Assembly (NCBI GenBank): GCA_902388495.1
Contig: CABMPP010000013.1
Coordinates: forward strand, 1 to 64,000
Direction: 5' to 3'
Origin: an uncultured Bacteroides sp.
Lineage (GTDB): Bacteria > Bacteroidota > Bacteroidia > Bacteroidales > Bacteroidaceae
Length of the DNA stretch: 64,000 bases
The notes beneath the pieces are model-generated. The model ran no database searches, had not been told where the DNA came from, and saw only the letters and a list, made by a program, of their open reading frames with translations. The position numbers were made by a program, and so were the translations under genes. The first letter of the stretch is position 1; each line of letters opens with the position of its first letter. Below are positions 9,536-18,663 of the stretch, one piece after another.

Positions 9536-9568
9536 AAAAAGAGCAATATCCATTTACGGATATTGCTC
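9536..9568. terminator. Bidirectional intrinsic terminator
   Basis: An 11-bp stem, GAGCAATATCC with GGATATTGCTC (9541-9551 and 9558-9568), sits between convergent transcription units. The A run at 9536-9540 becomes a good U tract on the minus strand, so termination is strongest for the capsule-side transcript. The plus-strand side has a weaker GATTTCTT tail. The remaining bases to 9708 hold no recognisable gene. Confidence 0.8.
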
Positions 9569-9708
9569 GATTTCTTAATGTACCCTAAAAAAACAATCTC
9601 TCTACCTTATATAAAAACTAATTTCTCTATTACTTCTTATTGATGATGCAAAGTTAGAAGGTTCTTGCGGGTTATGATTTGACATAAGTCAAAAAACGTA
9701 TTTCATCG

Positions 9709-10131
9709 TTATTTTTTCAACCATTTCCAGATATTTTTTTTCTTTTCTGTTACAGACTCTTTATTCTCACAATATAAGTCTTCGAATGTCAGCTTCTTCT
9801 GTACCATACGGTAGATGTTTCCCCAGTCGGGCAGGCCGCCCAGATTGCGGTCATCAATGAAGATGTCTGCTTTTAATTTACGCGAAAAACCATTGTGCGT
9901 CGTGTCTTCTTCCGGATAATCCCGGTTGACGGCATAGAACTCCAGTCCTCGCTCTCTACACCATTCTACGGCTTCTTGCAGCAGTTCACCTTCACGCACG
10001 GTCCATAGAATCAGTTTGTGCCGTTCCTTTATCAACATCTTCAGCGTAGCGACGGCAAAAGGAATTTCTTCTCCTATTTGTGGGTATCGGTGTTCTACGA
10101 TGGTGCCGTCAAAGTCAATGGCTATGGTCAT
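9709..10131 (-). CDS. HAD-like hydrolase (BT0820-type)
   Basis: A 140-residue protein with the HAD nucleophile motif DFDGT (D6, D8), LWTVREG in motif II position, and a late acidic motif FIDDRN (about residues 111-116). It is a compact member of the haloacid dehalogenase superfamily with no large cap domain, probably a phosphatase on a small substrate. Its ATG overlaps the TAA of the preceding lipoprotein gene (TAATG), which implies translational coupling. It is the last gene before the terminator at 9.54 kb. The substrate is unknown. Confidence 0.8.
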   Translation of the reverse strand: MTIAIDFDGTIVEHRYPQIGEEIPFAVATLKMLIKERHKLILWTVREGELLQEAVEWCRERGLEFYAVNRDYPEEDTTHNGFSRKLKADIFIDDRNLGGLPDWGNIYRMVQKKLTFEDLYCENKESVTEKKKNIWKWLKK

Positions 10132-11444
10132 TAGTTCTGGGTTCCTGTTCCACCACCGGAGTGCTGGCTGATAGGTTCATTGGCATACTCTTCGGTATAG
10201 CCGACATAGCATAACAGTTTGACTGCTACTTGCTTCTTCTCTCCCTTTACAATGATGTTGAAAGTATACGTTTTGGCTTGAGTCTTTGCTTTACTACCAA
10301 ACCGCAATGCATGGTTACCGCTGATGCTTGCATTCAATTCTTTGGTTACACTGTAAGTTCCTTCTTTACCTTCACCGGCTATAATGTATTTTTGAATGGA
10401 AGCTGCCAAGTCGGTCGAAGCACCGGCGGCGCTCAGCGCCTCGGTCGGATTGGTTGTGTATTGCCAGCCGCAGATGGTTTCAACAGTCAGCTTTACGTTT
10501 TGTGCACTGTATTCTCTATTTTCAAACTTTACTACGCCGTTTTGCCCGTTTATCTTATTGTAGCTTCCTGTTTGCACACCTTCAGCTTTTTTCTGATACT
10601 GTACTTTAGCCGAGTATTTTCCCGAGATGGTTTCGCCTTGGGGAATGGTGATTATATAACTATTGTTCTTGAATGTAACATCTCCGAATCGTGTAGCAGC
10701 TCTTGTCACGGTGTTATCTTTCTGTGCCTCCATAAAGTCTGTATCGAAGTAGCTTTCATCACTTTCGTCAGCTGTATTGGGGATACTGATTTCAATGTCG
10801 CTTTTAGCTTTGGCGTCTGTCGGAGTTGTCTGTATAGCAACGTTACTGATAGAAGTTGTTTCTTTTTGTTCTGTTAGAGGTGCATCTTCCGCTTTAGCTG
10901 CCTGTGCTTCTTCATATACTACGGCAGCAACGGTTGTTCCTGTTTCTGCAGCACCGCTCGGAATACTGATGGTTGCTTCCGGTTCTTCACTTTCGGACTC
11001 CTGATTCGGAGTTTCTATAACGACGTCTTCGTTTTCTTTGACCTCGGCAGATGCTCCTTTACTTATGTCGATGGCTTTGGCCATTTTCACATTCAGAGTA
11101 GCCTGCGTGCGGTTGGCAGCGTTGCCGGCAATTGAAATTTGATCCTCATACGCTTCCAGCCCGTTTGCCGAAAATTTCACCGTATAAGTACCGGTTTCTG
11201 TTACAGTCAGCGAATAAACACCACTACCATCTGTTGTGGTACTGTTTGTGCTGTTGATTTCCACTTTAGCTCCCGATACGGCACCATTGGCATCGACTAC
11301 TGTACCCACAATGTAATATTCCGTCTTGGTTTCCAGTGGGTCCTCTACAATCTCATTTTCTTTGTCATCTTTGTGACAACCGGTCAGGCTGAAGATTATT
11401 GCAAATAGCAACAAACTTCCTAAAAACATACTTTTCTTTTTCAT
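10131..11444 (-). CDS. Lipoprotein with carboxypeptidase-regulatory-like domain
   Basis: The start at 11444 is chosen because it gives a clean lipoprotein signal, MKKKSMFLGSLLLFAI followed by SLTGC; an in-frame ATG at 11489 would add an unlikely leader. The 437-residue product has a carboxypeptidase-regulatory-like beta-sandwich after the acylated Cys (about 35-115, GTVVDANGAVSGAKVEI), an acidic Thr/Glu/Ala-rich stretch (about 120-250) and a C-terminal region I do not recognise. It is probably an envelope lipoprotein. It lies 41 bases after the YjbH-type genes and may belong to the same capsule operon. Confidence 0.75.
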   Translation of the reverse strand: MKKKSMFLGSLLLFAIIFSLTGCHKDDKENEIVEDPLETKTEYYIVGTVVDANGAVSGAKVEINSTNSTTTDGSGVYSLTVTETGTYTVKFSANGLEAYEDQISIAGNAANRTQATLNVKMAKAIDISKGASAEVKENEDVVIETPNQESESEEPEATISIPSGAAETGTTVAAVVYEEAQAAKAEDAPLTEQKETTSISNVAIQTTPTDAKAKSDIEISIPNTADESDESYFDTDFMEAQKDNTVTRAATRFGDVTFKNNSYIITIPQGETISGKYSAKVQYQKKAEGVQTGSYNKINGQNGVVKFENREYSAQNVKLTVETICGWQYTTNPTEALSAAGASTDLAASIQKYIIAGEGKEGTYSVTKELNASISGNHALRFGSKAKTQAKTYTFNIIVKGEKKQVAVKLLCYVGYTEEYANEPISQHSGGGTGTQN

Positions 11445-11485
11445 ATACTTCGTTATTAAATAAAACAAATGCAATAATTTTATAT

Positions 11486-12772
11486 TCAACTTGATTTCTT
11501 TCTTTGTAACTCCCGGATCAGGAAATACCGGATATAGTCCGGTTGGTAAAACCCGCTGCTTCGGTTTTCACCGGGACGTACATTATAACTGCCGCCCATC
11601 TTTTCTTCTATGTATTTGCCATCTGCTATCATACTGTACGACCATGCAAAGTAATCGGAGGGCTTTACCCTGACAAATCCTTTCCGGCTCCACTTCTTTC
11701 CCGGCAGGGGAATGGCAAAGTGGAATCCTCCGTTTATCTCCCCATCTGTATAGATACCGTACAAACCTATGGCATATTCTCCGAAATGTCTGGTGCAATC
11801 GCCTCTCACTCCATAGTCGCCATACACATATCGGCTTGCCTTCAAGTCGAATTGCAAGTTGGTGTGCGGTTCGTAGAGCGATGTCGTGACGGAGGCATTG
11901 ATGCGTTGTCTTCTGCTTACGTACCATCCTTCGTCCGAGGTTACTGCCGAGAATCCCGTGGAACCGATGGAAGCTCCGAATTCCATGCGCCCGTTGTTGT
12001 TTCGGTATTTCATTTCCAGTTGGGCGCCGATGCGGTTGTTGGTGAAGTTGCCTACGGTTAATCTTCCGAAGAAGTTGTGTCTTAACCGTACATCTTGAGA
12101 CAAGACAATCACGCCCGGTCTTACCCGCTTCATTTCTCCACTCAGATTGGTAGCTACAGGTAGAACTACCTGAGCTGTCAGCCGACCTCCTTTCCATAAT
12201 GCCATTTCTATGGCGGGATTCAGGTTTATGGCATAAGTGTACAATTCGTCGAATGTGTTATTTTCCAGAAACAGATCCGGATACACTACAATATCCATTT
12301 TCCAGGCAGAAGATGCTTTTTCCTTACCTGCTTCTTTTAATGCCTCCATAGCCCGGTCTGTATCTACGGTAATGCCCATTTGCTGATATACTTGTGCCAG
12401 GCTGATTTCTTCGTGTCTGTAAGCTTTGATCAGAGTGTCCGGCAGGCTGATACACAGTCTCGGTATCTGATTTTCTAACACTACCAGTTGCAGATTGCCT
12501 TCCGTTTTACTTTGCAGACAAGCCTCAATCGCCTTACCTACACCACGATATGTTCCTCTATATACATTGTCTTCAAAGCTTACGGTGGTTATATCCGATG
12601 TTTGTATACATCGTATATTTTCCATGCCGATAGCTTTCAGATTCTCTGTTACTTGTGCACGAATCGTCGGAAAGCTACAGCAGCATAATATAAAAAGAAT
12701 ACATTTCAAACGATATCTCCTCTCAGAGTATATATAGTTTATCTTCTTCTCAGTGTATAAGCCTGCATTCAT
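11486..12772 (-). CDS. YjbH-like outer-membrane protein, C-terminal half
   Basis: The protein resembles the C-terminal part of YjbH (exopolysaccharide-associated lipo/outer-membrane protein), including KPSDYFAWSY and the conserved tail EEKMGGSYNVRPGENRS. Its beta-strand-rich pattern suggests a barrel. The start is uncertain. ATG 12772 is given. ATG 12817 would overlap the upstream gene by 68 bases. A TTG at 12709 preceded by GAGAGGAG gives the best signal peptide (KCILFILCCCSFPTIRAQ) and no overlap. Together with the preceding gene it makes up about the length of one full YjbH, so the family appears split in two here. Function in polysaccharide export is inferred from the family. Confidence 0.72.
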   Translation of the reverse strand: MNAGLYTEKKINYIYSERRYRLKCILFILCCCSFPTIRAQVTENLKAIGMENIRCIQTSDITTVSFEDNVYRGTYRGVGKAIEACLQSKTEGNLQLVVLENQIPRLCISLPDTLIKAYRHEEISLAQVYQQMGITVDTDRAMEALKEAGKEKASSAWKMDIVVYPDLFLENNTFDELYTYAINLNPAIEMALWKGGRLTAQVVLPVATNLSGEMKRVRPGVIVLSQDVRLRHNFFGRLTVGNFTNNRIGAQLEMKYRNNNGRMEFGASIGSTGFSAVTSDEGWYVSRRQRINASVTTSLYEPHTNLQFDLKASRYVYGDYGVRGDCTRHFGEYAIGLYGIYTDGEINGGFHFAIPLPGKKWSRKGFVRVKPSDYFAWSYSMIADGKYIEEKMGGSYNVRPGENRSSGFYQPDYIRYFLIRELQRKKSS

Positions 12773-13445
12773 ACCGTATTCCTCCCGATATACAATTAAA
12801 TTCTCTTGTAAATACATGTATGGAGACGTGTTTCCATATCCTGGCAGTGCCTCCTATGTTGAAGCCGTCCGAGTCGTATTCAGCCATAACAGCTACTTCT
12901 CTGCAGAAAGCAGGAGAGTAGCTGATTCCTCCGAACGGTCCGTCTTGTATACTGTGACTGTTCAGTGGAAAGTAATACCCTGCTGTCAGTGCAAGGCGGT
13001 CTCCCTTGGCTATTGAGAAACTTTTGGTCAGCACTCCGTATGCGGTGGCAAAGTAATTGGTTCCGGTGTCCTTAAAAGGATCGTTCGCTCCTATTACTAT
13101 CGATGGGTAATATCGTCCTTCCTTTAACGGCCGGATGCGTGCTGTCATGGAACGGTCCTGCTGATAATAGCCCTCCTTACCGTCATACCGTTTACTTTTC
13201 AGTAGAGTACATCGGTAGCTCAATTCCAGAAACGACAGGAATGTTACGTTAACGAAGTAATTTCCGGTGTTGAAACTGAACGGTGTCATGCCATTGGGAA
13301 GATAACTCCCTCCTCCCATAAAGGTACCGGTTTCCTGCATGTCTGCTGTCGGGATGTTCAGCAGGCCGGTGTTACCCATTGAGTATTGGGCTTGTGCTGT
13401 TAGGGTACAGCAAAGCAGGGAGAGAAGTATGTACCACTTTCTCAT
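12750..13445 (-). CDS. YjbH-like protein, N-terminal half
   Basis: A 231-residue exported protein with a signal peptide ([20 protein letters not shown]). It starts with the YjbH-type sequence [18 protein letters not shown] and continues as predicted beta strands. Its ATG overlaps the stop of gmd (ATGA), so it is translationally coupled to the capsule genes. It stops at 12750 where the second YjbH-like frame has already opened. Full-length YjbH elsewhere is one polypeptide of about 700 residues; here the two halves are separate frames, each with its own export signal, which argues against a simple recent frameshift. Confidence 0.75.
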   Translation of the reverse strand: MRKWYILLSLLCCTLTAQAQYSMGNTGLLNIPTADMQETGTFMGGGSYLPNGMTPFSFNTGNYFVNVTFLSFLELSYRCTLLKSKRYDGKEGYYQQDRSMTARIRPLKEGRYYPSIVIGANDPFKDTGTNYFATAYGVLTKSFSIAKGDRLALTAGYYFPLNSHSIQDGPFGGISYSPAFCREVAVMAEYDSDGFNIGGTARIWKHVSIHVFTREFNCISGGIRYECRLIH

Positions 13446-14503
13446 AACCTTTTCACAAACTTCATGTCGTGTGCCACCATGATCTTCACTAATTCCTCAA
13501 AGGAAGTTTTACGCGGATTCCAGCCAAGCAGTGTCCGGGCTTTGGTCGGGTCTCCCAGTAATTGTTCCACTTCGGCAGGGCGGAAATATTTCGGATCGAC
13601 CTCTACCAATACTCTACCGGTTTTCGGATCAATACCTTTTTCATCTACTCCTTCACCTTCCCATTGCAACTCTACACCGGTTTCTCTGAAAGCAAGTGTG
13701 GCGAAATCGCGCACGGTATGATACTCACCGGTAGCTATCACAAAATCTTCCGGGGTGTCATGTTGAAGAATCAGCCACATACATTCCACGTAATCCTTGG
13801 CATATCCCCAGTCACGAAGTGAATTCAGATTTCCCAAGTACAATTTATCTTGATATCCTTGGGCTATACGTGCTGCGGCCAGCGTAATTTTGCGTGTCAC
13901 GAAGTTTTCTCCGCGTCGCTCGCTTTCATGATTGAATAAAATGCCGTTTACGGCAAACATACCATAACTCTCACGATAGTTCTTCGTTATCCAGAAACCG
14001 TATTGTTTGGCTACTCCATACGGGCTGCGTGGGTAGAACGGCGTCGTTTCTTTCTGAGGCACTTCCTGCACCAAGCCGAACAGTTCTGAGGTAGAAGCCT
14101 GATAAATCTTCGTTTTCTTCTCCAACCCCAGGATGCGAACAGCTTCCAGTATACGCAATGTACCTACGGCATCTGCTTCTGCTGTATACTCCGGTACGTC
14201 GAACGATACTTTTACGTGGCTTTGTGCTGCCAGATTATAGATTTCGTCCGGTTGTATTTGCTGGATAATGCGGATTAACGAACTGCTATCTGTCATATCT
14301 CCATAATGCAGGTTGACGAGGCGGTTCTTTTTCATATCCCGCACCCACTCATCCAGATAAAGATGTTCTATACGTCCGGTATTGAACGATGATGAACGGC
14401 GCAATATACCGTGCACTTCATATCCTTTTTCGATTAAAAACTCGGCCAGGAAAGAACCGTCCTGGCCAGTGATGCCCGAAATCAATGCTACCTTTTTATT
14501 CAT
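13442..14503 (-). CDS. gmd: GDP-mannose 4,6-dehydratase (copy 1)
   Basis: A 353-residue short-chain dehydrogenase that converts GDP-D-mannose to GDP-4-keto-6-deoxymannose, precursor of GDP-fucose and related sugars. The Rossmann motif GITGQDG (G10, G13, G16), TSELFG, and the catalytic YGVAK tyrosine/lysine pair are present, and the length is typical. It is one of three gmd genes here and is nearly identical in protein sequence to the copy at 17470-18561. The 50 bases upstream are also homologous between the two copies. It lies between wecG and the YjbH-like gene, with an ATGA overlap at its 3' end. Confidence 0.96.
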   Translation of the reverse strand: MNKKVALISGITGQDGSFLAEFLIEKGYEVHGILRRSSSFNTGRIEHLYLDEWVRDMKKNRLVNLHYGDMTDSSSLIRIIQQIQPDEIYNLAAQSHVKVSFDVPEYTAEADAVGTLRILEAVRILGLEKKTKIYQASTSELFGLVQEVPQKETTPFYPRSPYGVAKQYGFWITKNYRESYGMFAVNGILFNHESERRGENFVTRKITLAAARIAQGYQDKLYLGNLNSLRDWGYAKDYVECMWLILQHDTPEDFVIATGEYHTVRDFATLAFRETGVELQWEGEGVDEKGIDPKTGRVLVEVDPKYFRPAEVEQLLGDPTKARTLLGWNPRKTSFEELVKIMVAHDMKFVKRL

Positions 14504-14536
14504 GATTTTTTTCTTTGAATCAGTTTGTTATTAGTA

Positions 14537-15256
14537 TCAAGATGTAAATTTCTCTTTAGCAATATTCCATAAGAACAGGCTGTTGCCGATGATATATCTC
14601 TTCCACATTCTTTTGGGTTCCTTTATCAGCCTGTATAGCCATTCCAGTCCGTGCTCCTGCCACCACAAAGGAGCTCGCTCTATATTCTCGGCAAAGAAAT
14701 CGAATACGGCTCCAATGGTCCCGACAGGTCCGTTCACTTCCAATTCCTTTAAATGTGCATAAGCCCATTTCTCTTGCTTGGGTGCGGTCATGCCAATCCA
14801 GAGCAGATCCGGCTGTATGCGGTTCACGGCAGCTATCATTTGTCGGTTATCATTTTCTGTAAATTCCGGTTTATAGGGTGGGGAATAGGTTTCTATCAGG
14901 ATGTTGGGATATAACCGTACAGCTTTCACTTTTATTTTTCTTAGAGTATCATCGCTGCTTCCCAGAAAGAAGCAGGTTCCTCCTTTCCGGTTCAGCTTAT
15001 TCATTTCGTGCAAAAACAGATCCCATCCGGCGATACGTTCTATCTTTTCGTGTCTCAGGAGTCTGAAAGCCAATACAATGCTTGCCCCGTCCGGGATTAA
15101 TGCGTCTCCTTTCAGTAAAGCTTCTGCAAAGGCAGGATCTTTTAATGCGGTGTTGTACGAATGTGCATTGATTGTATTAATCAGTAGTTTGCCTTCGGGC
15201 AATGAGTCAAGTTCCCTTTTGTGCTTCAGAAGAGAAACAGTTTTTAATTTCAGCAT
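14537..15256 (-). CDS. WecG/TagA/CpsF-family glycosyltransferase
   Basis: A 239-residue GT26-family enzyme, which transfers a sugar such as ManNAc(A) or glucose to a lipid-linked acceptor on the cytoplasmic face of the membrane. Typical motifs are NTINAHSYN, DGASIV, FLGSSDDT, WIGMTAPKQEKW and the C-terminal amphipathic RAPLWWQEHGLEWLYRL. Immediately upstream lies the conserved leader element (15264-15310) shared with upxY. It precedes gmd copy 1 by 33 bases. It is the first gene after the ATPase/nuclease cassette. Confidence 0.9.
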   Translation of the reverse strand: MLKLKTVSLLKHKRELDSLPEGKLLINTINAHSYNTALKDPAFAEALLKGDALIPDGASIVLAFRLLRHEKIERIAGWDLFLHEMNKLNRKGGTCFFLGSSDDTLRKIKVKAVRLYPNILIETYSPPYKPEFTENDNRQMIAAVNRIQPDLLWIGMTAPKQEKWAYAHLKELEVNGPVGTIGAVFDFFAENIERAPLWWQEHGLEWLYRLIKEPKRMWKRYIIGNSLFLWNIAKEKFTS

Positions 15257-15263
15257 GTATAGA

Positions 15264-15310
15264 GAAGTAATTTTTGTCAGTAGAGTACGCTACGCTGTCG
15301 CCTGTCACAT
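15264..15310 (-). promoter_or_regulatory. Two-part leader element shared with the upxY leader
   Basis: On the minus strand this holds a 23-base block (15288-15310, containing GGCGACAGCGTAGCG) and, 10 bases downstream, a 14-base block ACAAAAATTACTTC (15264-15277), ending 7 bases before the wecG ATG. The same two blocks occur at 43706-43767 with 22/23 and 14/14 identity. Their position in the 5' leaders of two polysaccharide genes suggests an RNA or transcription-elongation signal. The core GCGTAGCG is reminiscent of, but not the same as, the enterobacterial ops element. The rest of 15311-15444 shows no gene. Confidence 0.55.
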
Positions 15311-15444
15311 GGAAAGGTATTGGGAACAGGCATATAGCTTTTGTCGGAAATATGTGGCAAATTTATGGAATGTGTATGTTATAAACAAGGAAAAACGAGG
15401 GAAATGTAATTTAGCTATACTTTTTTGTTGTTATATAAGGTGGC

Positions 15445-15954
15445 TTATCCTATAATTTTATCTTGTGTTACAGAATATTCCATCCGTTTACTTTTTTGAA
15501 TTACCTCAATGTTGGCAACTCTATTTCTCCAATTTTTTTTCAGCGTGATTACTTCTTTACGGAATGTTCCATTATCTTTGGGATATGTAGTGAAAACAAT
15601 GCAGCAGCGCATATCTTTATTGGCGATGATCCCTGCTTTATAAAATACTTGCATTGTTGCATCAATTTGCGTCAATGCATGTTTTATGTCAGTGCCTTTC
15701 AATTCGACAAAAAAGAATTTTTGTTTATTACAGATGAATAAAAAGTCACATTTGTTGCTCTGCGTATCATTAATGATACTTCCGTCTATCTTATGTTTTT
15801 CAACCTCCTCTATTTTTGCGTCCTTCAAAATAAAAATCCTTTTATTCTCTTCAGCAGAAAAACGTGCAGTACATTTGCATTTGCATATAGATAGTTTTTC
15901 TAATAATGACAGATTTGCCGGTAATACTATATTTTCAAAGCACTTGCACGCCAT
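15445..15954 (-). CDS. Small PD-(D/E)XK-nuclease-like protein of a two-gene cassette
   Basis: A 169-residue protein. The central part reads as a PD-(D/E)XK core: CDFLFI (D70), then FFVELKG (E84, K86), followed by a helix with a Gln (Q96), with a preceding acidic helix at about 49-53. The N-terminus is Cys-rich (C3, C5, C24, C26, C28), perhaps metal-binding. Its ATG overlaps the ATPase stop (TAATG), so the two are translationally coupled. The base composition is AT-rich compared with the gmd genes on either side. Nuclease activity is inferred from the motif only; I do not recognise a named family. Confidence 0.6.
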   Translation of the reverse strand: MACKCFENIVLPANLSLLEKLSICKCKCTARFSAEENKRIFILKDAKIEEVEKHKIDGSIINDTQSNKCDFLFICNKQKFFFVELKGTDIKHALTQIDATMQVFYKAGIIANKDMRCCIVFTTYPKDNGTFRKEVITLKKNWRNRVANIEVIQKSKRMEYSVTQDKIIG

Positions 15955-17159
15955 TATAATAAATTGCTAAGTTCATTAAATATATACGATGTCTTTTCTG
16001 AAGCTTCATCTAAATACTCGGCTCCTACGCTTCGTGTTTCTACATCCCTGATATTTTTTACAGATCCCTCTTTATCGAAGTAGTAGGAAGCTACATCGCT
16101 GAAGTTTACCAAAGACTCTGTCGGCAATAAAGTTTTCAGTTTCTCTATAATCCCATTATTTTGTTCATGTTTGGAATAGGCGTCTTGTCCCATAATCAAG
16201 TCATCTACAGCAGTCAATATATATGGACTGTGTGTCGTTATTACAATCTTATTGTTCGTTGTGACTATCTTTCCCATAATCCAATTAATGAGTTCTAATT
16301 GGACAGAAGGGTATAGGTTTAATTCCGGTTCTTCTATTAGAATCAGGTTATTGCTATCACTCTTGCTGTTATCTTCCAATACTACCCAAAGAGGTAATAC
16401 AGAAAGGATACCGCTTGATGCTTGTTTCAGACTAATATTTGTTTGGTCGTTCATGGTGATGCTGTCATCCTCTTTAGAGAAATTCACCTTGATATTCAGT
16501 ATATCAATATCAGTTTCTTTTCTTTTTTTTCTTGCCTTTTCATAAAGAGAACCGAAGCGGGATATGCATTGAGGTATTGTAGCACCTGCTTCCAGCAATG
16601 AAAAAATGCTATTGGAGAAAGTTGATATTAATATTCTCTCGGCCGGGATATAAATGGGTGATTGAATTCTATGCGAGCTGGCAATATTTAGTTCTGCCAG
16701 ACTTGCATATAAATGATCTAATAGATTTGTTTTTTTATCTTGTTGATAATAAGCTTCTACTTGTTTTATGGCATCAGCGAAATCAATATTATCTTTTTTT
16801 TGTTTGATGAATTGTTCAATGAATATTTGTGGATTTTCACTGTATCTGAAGAGTTCGGCATCTTTATTATTGGTTTGTAGAGTCTGCCGACCGATTTTCC
16901 AGAAATACTCATCTTGTTCAAAAAAGATTTCAGTGTCTTCTTTGAATTCAAAGTTTATGTCATACTCTGTCAGTAATTGTCTGAAACTCTCAAAATCCCC
17001 ATCCGGTATGGTCAGCACATCTGTACTGTTGAATATTGCCAGCAATTTAGCTGCTGTACTTTTCCCTGTAGAAGTATATCCTATGAACAGATTTACTTTG
17101 TTGAGATTGAAGTCAGCCTTCTTGATTGCACCAAAATTCTTTATTCTGAGAGTAGCCAT
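15954..17159 (-). CDS. AAA15/OLD-type ATPase of a defence-like cassette
   Basis: A 401-residue ABC/SMC-like ATPase of the AAA15/AAA21 group. Walker A is GYTSTGKST (27-35, K33), the signature-like ASSG is at about 247-250, Walker B is LILIEEPEL (272-280), and the H-loop TTHSP contains H310. No TOPRIM domain follows, so it is not a full OLD nuclease. Such ATPases act as sensors in systems like PARIS, Septu or Gabija together with a nuclease partner; here the partner is the PD-(D/E)XK-like protein. It has its own promoter (17183-17190) and is inserted beside an fcl remnant. A phage-defence role is inferred. Confidence 0.75.
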   Translation of the reverse strand: MATLRIKNFGAIKKADFNLNKVNLFIGYTSTGKSTAAKLLAIFNSTDVLTIPDGDFESFRQLLTEYDINFEFKEDTEIFFEQDEYFWKIGRQTLQTNNKDAELFRYSENPQIFIEQFIKQKKDNIDFADAIKQVEAYYQQDKKTNLLDHLYASLAELNIASSHRIQSPIYIPAERILISTFSNSIFSLLEAGATIPQCISRFGSLYEKARKKRKETDIDILNIKVNFSKEDDSITMNDQTNISLKQASSGILSVLPLWVVLEDNSKSDSNNLILIEEPELNLYPSVQLELINWIMGKIVTTNNKIVITTHSPYILTAVDDLIMGQDAYSKHEQNNGIIEKLKTLLPTESLVNFSDVASYYFDKEGSVKNIRDVETRSVGAEYLDEASEKTSYIFNELSNLL

Positions 17160-17182
17160 ATATGAATCCTATTTTTGTAAGG

Positions 17183-17190
17183 CAAAGATA
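17183..17190 (-). promoter_or_regulatory. Bacteroides -7 promoter box for the ATPase/nuclease cassette
   Basis: On the minus strand TATCTTTG matches TAnnTTTG, 23 bases before the ATPase ATG. No clear -33 is visible. A private promoter fits a self-contained cargo unit rather than a capsule gene. Confidence 0.65.
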
Positions 17191-17245
17191 AACATAAATT
17201 TGAAATAGAATATGTATTTACGTTTTTTAGTTTGTAAGCGAAGTG

Positions 17246-17464
17246 TATTTCTACCTTATGATGCCACCCCAGACAGTGTAGTTTAGTTACATCAGTCAGT
17301 TTGCGCAGTGTACCGTCCGGTTTCGAAGCATTCCAGCGTAGCTCACCTTTAAACCCTATTTCTTTTGCGATCTTTTCGGCCACTTCCTTTATGCTGATTT
17401 CTTTTCCCGTGCCCACATTGATGTGACAATTACGTATGTCCTTGTTCCCCGGAATATAAGTATC
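17246..17464 (-). pseudogene. fcl: GDP-L-fucose synthase remnant (about residues 272-344 only)
   Basis: Translated on the minus strand this reads [20 protein letters not shown] and continues through [12 protein letters not shown] to LGWHHKVEI. It aligns with about residues 272-344 of the intact fcl at 62213-63301. The N-terminal three quarters, including the Rossmann motif and the catalytic Ser-Tyr-Lys, are missing: the homology begins 6 bases after the gmd copy 2 stop. The last 18 residues are replaced by unrelated AT-rich sequence leading into the ATPase promoter. It cannot encode an active reductase. The cassette insertion and a deletion after gmd both seem to have cut this gene. Confidence 0.85.
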
Positions 17465-17469
17465 ATTTG

Positions 17470-18561
17470 TTATTTGTCATTCTCAGCTAAAGTCTTCATG
17501 AGCAGTTTCTTTACAAACTTCATGTCATGAGCTACCATTATCCTCACTAGTTCTTCGAAGGAAGTTTTACGCGGATTCCACTTCAGTAATGTCTTGGCTT
17601 TGGTTGGGTCGCCCAGCAACTGTTCTACTTCCGACGGGCGGAAAAACTTTTGATCTACCTCTACCAGTACTTTTCCGGTTTTCGTGTCGATGCCTTTTTC
17701 GTCTACGCCTTCACCTTCCCAATGCAGTTCTATTCCCGCTTCTTTGAAGGCAAGCGTGGCAAAGTCGCGTACCGTATGGTATTCTCCGGTAGCAATCACA
17801 AAATCCTCCGGGGTATCATGTTGCAAAATCAGCCACATACATTCCACATAATCTTTGGCATATCCCCAGTCACGTAAGGAATTCATGTTGCCCAAGTACA
17901 ATTTGTCTTGCAATCCTTGTGCGATTCGTGCTGCTGCCAGTGTTATTTTGCGAGTTACGAATGTTTCGCCGCGCCGCTCACTTTCATGGTTGAAGAGGAT
18001 ACCGTTTACGGCAAACATGTTATAACTTTCGCGGTAGTTCTTTGTAATCCAAAAGCCGTATTGCTTAGCTACCCCGTACGGGCTTCGCGGATAAAATGGG
18101 GTCGTTTCCTTTTGTGGTACTTCCTGCACCAACCCGAACAGTTCCGAAGTAGAGGCCTGATAAATACGCGTATTCTTCTCCATGCCCAAGATGCGCACAG
18201 CTTCTAGCATACGGAGTGTGCCCACTGCATCCGCTTCGGCCGTATATTCTGGTACGTCGAACGACACTTTCACATGACTCTGGGCTGCCAGATTATAAAT
18301 TTCATCCGGTTGCACCTCCTGTATAATGCGAATCAGCGAACTACTGTCCGTCATATCTCCATAATGCAAATTTACCAAACGATCCTTTTTCATGTCGCGC
18401 ACCCACTCGTCCAGATACAAATGCTCTATACGTCCGGTATTGAACGATGATGAACGGCGCATAATGCCATGTACTTCATAACCTTTTTCAATTAAAAACT
18501 CTGCCAGGAACGAGCCATCCTGGCCTGTAATACCTGAAATCAATGCTACCTTTTTATTCAT
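17470..18561 (-). CDS. gmd: GDP-mannose 4,6-dehydratase (copy 2)
   Basis: A 363-residue GDP-mannose 4,6-dehydratase with the same motifs as copy 1 (GITGQDG, TSELFG, YGVAK), from which it differs at scattered positions only. Its C-terminus is about ten residues longer (MKTLAENDK), possibly new sequence created when the following fcl gene was truncated. Upstream bases 18562-18613 match the bases upstream of copy 1, including what corresponds to the 3' end of wecG, so the duplicated unit reached into wecG. No wecG body is present here. Confidence 0.95.
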   Translation of the reverse strand: MNKKVALISGITGQDGSFLAEFLIEKGYEVHGIMRRSSSFNTGRIEHLYLDEWVRDMKKDRLVNLHYGDMTDSSSLIRIIQEVQPDEIYNLAAQSHVKVSFDVPEYTAEADAVGTLRMLEAVRILGMEKNTRIYQASTSELFGLVQEVPQKETTPFYPRSPYGVAKQYGFWITKNYRESYNMFAVNGILFNHESERRGETFVTRKITLAAARIAQGLQDKLYLGNMNSLRDWGYAKDYVECMWLILQHDTPEDFVIATGEYHTVRDFATLAFKEAGIELHWEGEGVDEKGIDTKTGKVLVEVDQKFFRPSEVEQLLGDPTKAKTLLKWNPRKTSFEELVRIMVAHDMKFVKKLLMKTLAENDK

Positions 18562-18663
18562 GATTTTTTTTCTTTTAATCAGTTTATTATTAATGTGTAA
18601 ATCTCTCTTGGTGCAGCTATCCCAGTCCGTGCCACTGAATAATATTTGCTTTTCCCGAGAAAA

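Noticed and set aside
11486..13445. One YjbH gene broken by a recent frameshift
   Set aside because: Each half has its own credible signal peptide, which favours two genuine genes.
17141..17416. 91-codon minus-strand frame as a functional gene
   Set aside because: Its first 57 residues are an internal piece of fcl and the rest is unrelated AT-rich sequence, so it is treated as a remnant.
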